Shown here one piece after another: positions 60,310 through 64,000 of a DNA stretch of 64,000 nt (positions are counted from its first letter, which is position 1; every line of letters begins with the position of its first letter). Origin of the DNA: Megamerina dolium (taxonomy: Eukaryota > Arthropoda > Insecta > Diptera > Megamerinidae); NCBI GenBank assembly GCA_963854835.1, contig OY978527.1:35921040-35985039 (forward strand), read 5' to 3'. The notes beneath the pieces are model-generated. The model was not told the origin of the DNA. It made no database searches and worked only from the letters and a program-made list of their open reading frames with translations. The position numbers and the translations under genes were made by a program.

Positions 60310-60405
60310 TAGGTTTACGTGCTAAAGTTAGCACCTTTGTTGATATTTTGCCATGAATTTATCGATGCTAGCTAAGTACGAGTGTCGAATAAAACACGGC
60401 TAATG
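60310..60405. repeat. Dispersed repeat, pair of 14280-14395
   Basis: Shares GCTAAAGTTAGCACCTTT, ATTTATCGATGCTAGCTAAG and GTCGAATAAAACACGGCTAA with 14280-14395, same orientation. Family unknown. Confidence 0.6.
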
Positions 60406-62292
60406 GTATTGGGGATGCGATTATTGTACTCGATTCCGTTAGCAAATAAATAAAACAAATAATATAACAAATTGTATGGGCCGGAGTTCTACCTTTGGGG
60501 AAATTTTGAAACCTTTGTTTTACCATCAACTAACGAAGCATAAAATATTGAATATTTCCCATTGTAAATATAACATATCTGTTAAAGAGGGAAAACAATT
60601 TTTTTTGCAAAATTTGAAAATTCGAAATTAGGTCCACTCTTTGAAAGTCAAGTGTCATTAGTCATAGTCATAAAGTTATAAAGTTGACTTTAGTGACCGC
60701 AACTTTTCTGCCAATTGTTGTCTCTTTGACTACTTTGGACGACTTTCACCTGCTGCTGTCCACTTAGCTCCCTATAGAGTGTAGTGGTGGATCAATGTTT
60801 CACACATTGTTAAAAAGAGTCATCTTTATTCTGTTTAAACTATTTAAAAAAGCTCTCTGGGTCATCAAAAATAATGAATTGTATAATTCATTTCGTTCCG
60901 CGATTCCGGAAAGCATTTTTTCTCTACCATCGCGATATTATTGGTTCCGTAACATTATCGATATTTCTCTTTATTTTGATTGCGCTATAATTTTCTGACA
61001 GCAGGAACGCGGAATCAACAAAAATGTAAACAAAAATATGAAATTTTGCAAAGAGAAAATTTTTCCAATGTTTTTTTTTTTAAATTTTTATAATTGAAAA
61101 ATATTTTTACAGGAATTAGAGAGAGAAAATGTAAAAAAAGGTAAAAATAGAATCAATGGTGGATGTAATGAAGAATAATAAATATAAAAATTGTATATAT
61201 TGATTCTAGATTCCAATATGTGAGAATCGTGACAACTTCACGGATATTATGTCCTATACGATTGAAATTATAAAATTATTTTATCGCTACTTGGAAGAAT
61301 AATTTTAACGTGTTCAGCATCACATTTGGAATGCCACATTTTTCATAGAATCATTTTAGCTTTTCATATGTATTAATGTTTGTGGATATCCATTTGGAGC
61401 GCAAAAAATATAATTTATTTAGTACCTCAAGTAGCACTCAAAACATTGTTTGGGCTATGTCCACATTAAAATCCGTACCAAGCAAGCAATTATATGCCCT
61501 AAATGTATCGAATTTACGCCAACTTGCTCTCTATCATTCATCTAACCAACAGCTGACTCAATAGTAATTCTGAATTAATCAAAAAAGAAATGTTAATTGA
61601 ATTTCACAGAGAGCTTTATATAGTAGGAATGAATAATCTCAATTTGCATATCGATCGATATTTCTTTCCGTTGAATTTTCCTTTCCGTGCGGAATCAATA
61701 ATACGCCCAAATATAATATTTAATTTTGTTCTCATCTTCTCTTCTCATGTCGAAATTTACGTACAATATATTATACGCACGAACTTTTGGTATCAGTCGA
61801 ATGAGATAGCTGACTTGAACTTTAGTTGCTGAGTTTTAATCAATATTTGCTCCCTTCAAAACCGGTGTTTGATGATGATGCATGAAATATTGTAATGTCA
61901 CTAAAAACGCTATAGCTCAATGACTAATGTAGTTGAATTGTCATGATATTTTGATACTTGACTTTTAAAGAGTGGTATTAATCTTGAATTTTCAAATTTT
62001 GGCAAAATAGTATTTTCTAATTATTCCAGGGAATTTTCAACCGATGATCTAACATCATGCTGATGATAAAATGAATGTAGAATTGCAGAATTTATTATAA
62101 TTACGTCCAATATGTATTTAACTCTTCCGGGACAGCTCTTAAACCGGTGTTACTAACAAAACAAAGTCTAGACTACTATCGGTCATTAGACCTAAATCGG
62201 AAATTCGGAAATTAGAGAACTATATGTCTATCCTGCGAAATTCTGCAACCAGTTGTCTTATAAACAATTTGAGGATTTAGCTTGTTCTTACA

Positions 62293-62620
62293 ACAAATAT
62301 GAGTTAGAGCGTTGGCTTTCTGATTTGTAGGTCGTGGGTTTAATCCCCGGCTGAAACACAACTTTAATATTGAAAAGATTTTTCTCTCGAAGGGTACCCA
62401 CCTGTCGACAAGCAATTGGAAATTGTTTCATCAGTGACAATTTGCCATGAAATAGTTTTTAAAAGAGCTCTGGGACAAAGCTCAGAAAAAGTGATGCCGT
62501 TCGGAACCGGTTAATATAAGTAGATCCCTTCTAAAACTGCATTAAATTTAACACAACGCACAATACTACTTGAAAAGAAGCTCGGCCAAAGAGGCCTTTG
62601 GGACCTATAAGAATCATATA
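62293..62620 (+). mobile_element. tRNA-derived SINE, head truncated
   Basis: Begins inside the head (GAGTTAGAGCGTTGGCTTTC), keeps box B (GGGTTTAATCCCC), the body and the type 2 3' end (AAGCTCGGCCAAAGAGGCCT then GGACCTATAAG). Box A is lost. Confidence 0.8.
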
Positions 62621-62842
62621 AACAACAAAAACCCAAAACCTAAATAAAGTAACTAATCTTCAACATTTACCTGACACTAGATTTAATAGGGACTCTCACA
62701 GGAACCAAGTCGGTCTTCGTTTTGTCGGAATTGCGAACCAATTCTGCTTTATTAAATTCGTGTTTTTTATTTAATATTAAATATAACGAGTTATTTTGAA
62801 AATTAACATTTATTTCGTTACCCTCATCCAAAAAAAAAAAAT

Positions 62843-63127
62843 TTAACGTTCCCCAATACTTTCCACATGCCTCTTTGAGTGATGGTAGTTAAAAACGGCG
62901 ATATTTGCCGCTTTGATGAAGTGGATTTTATCCTGTCTTCCATCACATTTATTTACGCTGAGGCCAATAGCAGTGCCTGCCACATCTTCCACTGACTGCG
63001 CCATGCTACACATGGGGACAATCACTTCTTCAGCGTGTGTCTCGTTGGTTATTGGAAAAGGGGCCACCACAAGTTGCTCAGGATTCGTTTTCGTTATGTG
63101 GCATCTTGTTTGATTTTGCTTTTCCAC
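62843..63127 (-). other. Unassigned 94-codon open frame
   Basis: The composition is protein-like (NPEQLVVAPFPITNETHAEE, VAGTAIGLSVNKCDGRQDKI, NYHHSKRHVESIGE) but the frame begins with GTG directly after a stop, has no clear acceptor, and the first ATG is well inside (MCSMAQ). It may be a remnant of a transposon or retrogene protein. I do not recognise the family. Confidence 0.25.
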
Positions 63128-63729
63128 TCAGTTCATGTTTATACATACAAAACGGTAGAAGGTACAATTTAATTTGTGGCAAACAATTTAACAATTTTAC
63201 CCATTTCCATCCATTTACATCCTTCTGCGGTCGACCTGCACTGCGAAGCGACTCAGCTAAATGAATCTACAACTGATTTATGCCGCTTGGTAATCAATCA
63301 GCTTGCAATATCAGAATATTTATCTGATGCCAAGTTGCTTATAATCAACATTGGTCCAATTGTAATTTATAGTTAGCCAAATACCCTCCTCATTAGATGA
63401 TATTTAAAACGTATTTTATTTAAATTAAATAATTTGACTTTCTTATTATTCAATTAATTACAGATATTCAAATTTTTTTCATTAATCGTTAGTGATAATA
63501 GAAATTTAAAATTCATTTTTATAAATTATCATTACTCATCCACACATTTTCCTGCTACGATTTAATACACTACTAACTAATATGTATGCATATACGTATT
63601 ATTGAGATTATATAACATATACATATCTGTTACACAGGCATTGCTTTCTTTTTGTTTTGTTTAGTATGAGCTGAGACGACTGACTGACTACTAGTGAGTT
63701 GCATGACACACACAAAAAATACAAAGTTT

Positions 63730-63735
63730 TTTATT
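63730..63735 (-). terminator. Poly(A) signal AATAAA for the minus-strand edge gene
   Basis: AATAAA on the minus strand, about 40 bases past the TAG at 63774-63776. Its position supports the terminal-exon reading of 63774-64000. Confidence 0.45.
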
Positions 63736-63773
63736 AAAGCTAAGTGAAAATTGATTGCACACAATGCTGCAAT

Positions 63774-64000
63774 CTAATTCTTTGTATTTGGCACCTGTAC
63801 ATGTGGTGTAAAATCATATGTTATAATCTTTGGTGCTAAAAAGCCGCCATAGCCGTTGGCGCCTTTATGATATATGCCAATGCCAGACAATGGTACAGGC
63901 GGATTTGAGACAACATCTTGTATATCAATAAATGGTACTGTTGTTTGTGCAGCATCCTTATCCAAACTGGTATTCACAAAATCAATATATTGATTGTGCC
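63774..64000 (-). CDS. Last coding exon of an unrecognised gene (partial, open at the edge)
   Basis: The minus-strand frame is open from the window edge to TAG at 63774-63776, about 75 codons, without an internal stop. It reads HNQYIDFVNTSLDKDAAQTT, then VPFIDIQDVVSNPPVPLSGI, GIYHKGANGYGGFLAPKI and ends YDFTPHVQVPNTKN. It is not low-complexity and its composition is typical of real protein. A poly(A) signal follows at a normal distance. I do not recognise the family. There is no signal peptide or membrane segment in this part, and the upstream exons are outside the window. It is antisense to Ubr3 and would be nested in its intron if Ubr3 continues to the right. Confidence 0.55.
   Translation of the reverse strand, partial: HNQYIDFVNTSLDKDAAQTTVPFIDIQDVVSNPPVPLSGIGIYHKGANGYGGFLAPKIITYDFTPHVQVPNTKN

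Larger units (their letters stand above)
59529..63729 (+). other. Ubr3: Start of Ubr3 intron 6
   Basis: Begins with GTGAGT. I searched by eye for the next conserved UBR3 segment (around NMWVRNG) and did not find it before the window edge, so this intron is probably longer than 4.4 kb. It contains a dispersed repeat (60310) and a SINE (62293). Short frames at 60795, 61376 and 61590 have no recognisable content. Confidence 0.6.

Noticed and set aside
61376..61832. Two short plus-strand frames as missing Ubr3 exons
   Set aside because: Neither contains the expected conserved UBR3 segment (around NMWVRNG), and no suitable splice sites flank them.

Overview
This is nuclear DNA from a higher fly (schizophoran dipteran). 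It is AT-rich, has spliced genes with ordinary GT-AG introns, and is crowded with decayed transposable elements. The three identifiable proteins all belong to animal families with Drosophila orthologues. I cannot name the species. The GTCY-microsatellite repeats and the tRNA-derived SINEs would fit a tephritid or calyptrate fly, but that is inference.

Three genes can be identified and a fourth is probable. (1) On the minus strand, 14467-16983 is an 839-codon coding exon of a GRXCR-type glutaredoxin-domain cysteine-rich protein. Only the low-complexity N-terminal part and the conserved junction motif lie here; the glutaredoxin-like exons are not in the window. (2) On the plus strand, 40541-43387 is a complete 12-exon, 700-residue FBXL4 orthologue (discoidin-like domain, F-box, leucine-rich repeats). 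(3) On the plus strand, Ubr3 starts at 48727. Exon 1 is followed by an 8.25-kb intron and exons 2-6 (57687-59528), which give 748 in-frame codons including the UBR zinc box. The rest lies to the right of the window. (4) At the right edge, 63774-64000 on the minus strand looks like the last coding exon of an unrecognised gene. It would lie inside a Ubr3 intron if Ubr3 continues rightward.

The rest is intergenic or intronic DNA filled with repeats: three long copies and fragments of a (GTCC)n-bearing element with mini-me/DINE-1-like features and an internal array of ~155-bp monomers; about ten copies or fragments of a tRNA-derived SINE, one ending in (CCTAA)7; related MITEs with ~370-bp bodies; a 229-bp MITE; an 80-bp-arm foldback; and relics of non-LTR retrotransposons (R1/Jockey-like and RTE-like), mariner, Tc1 and a SAP-motif gag.

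The genes are not a functional cluster. The two complete or largely covered genes are housekeeping ubiquitin-ligase components (an F-box adaptor and an N-recognin-like E3), but nothing here shows joint regulation. I found no prokaryotic-style system, CRISPR array or new enzyme cluster. The most unusual material is repeat architecture: the monomer array with a higher-order expansion, and the telomere-like SINE tail.
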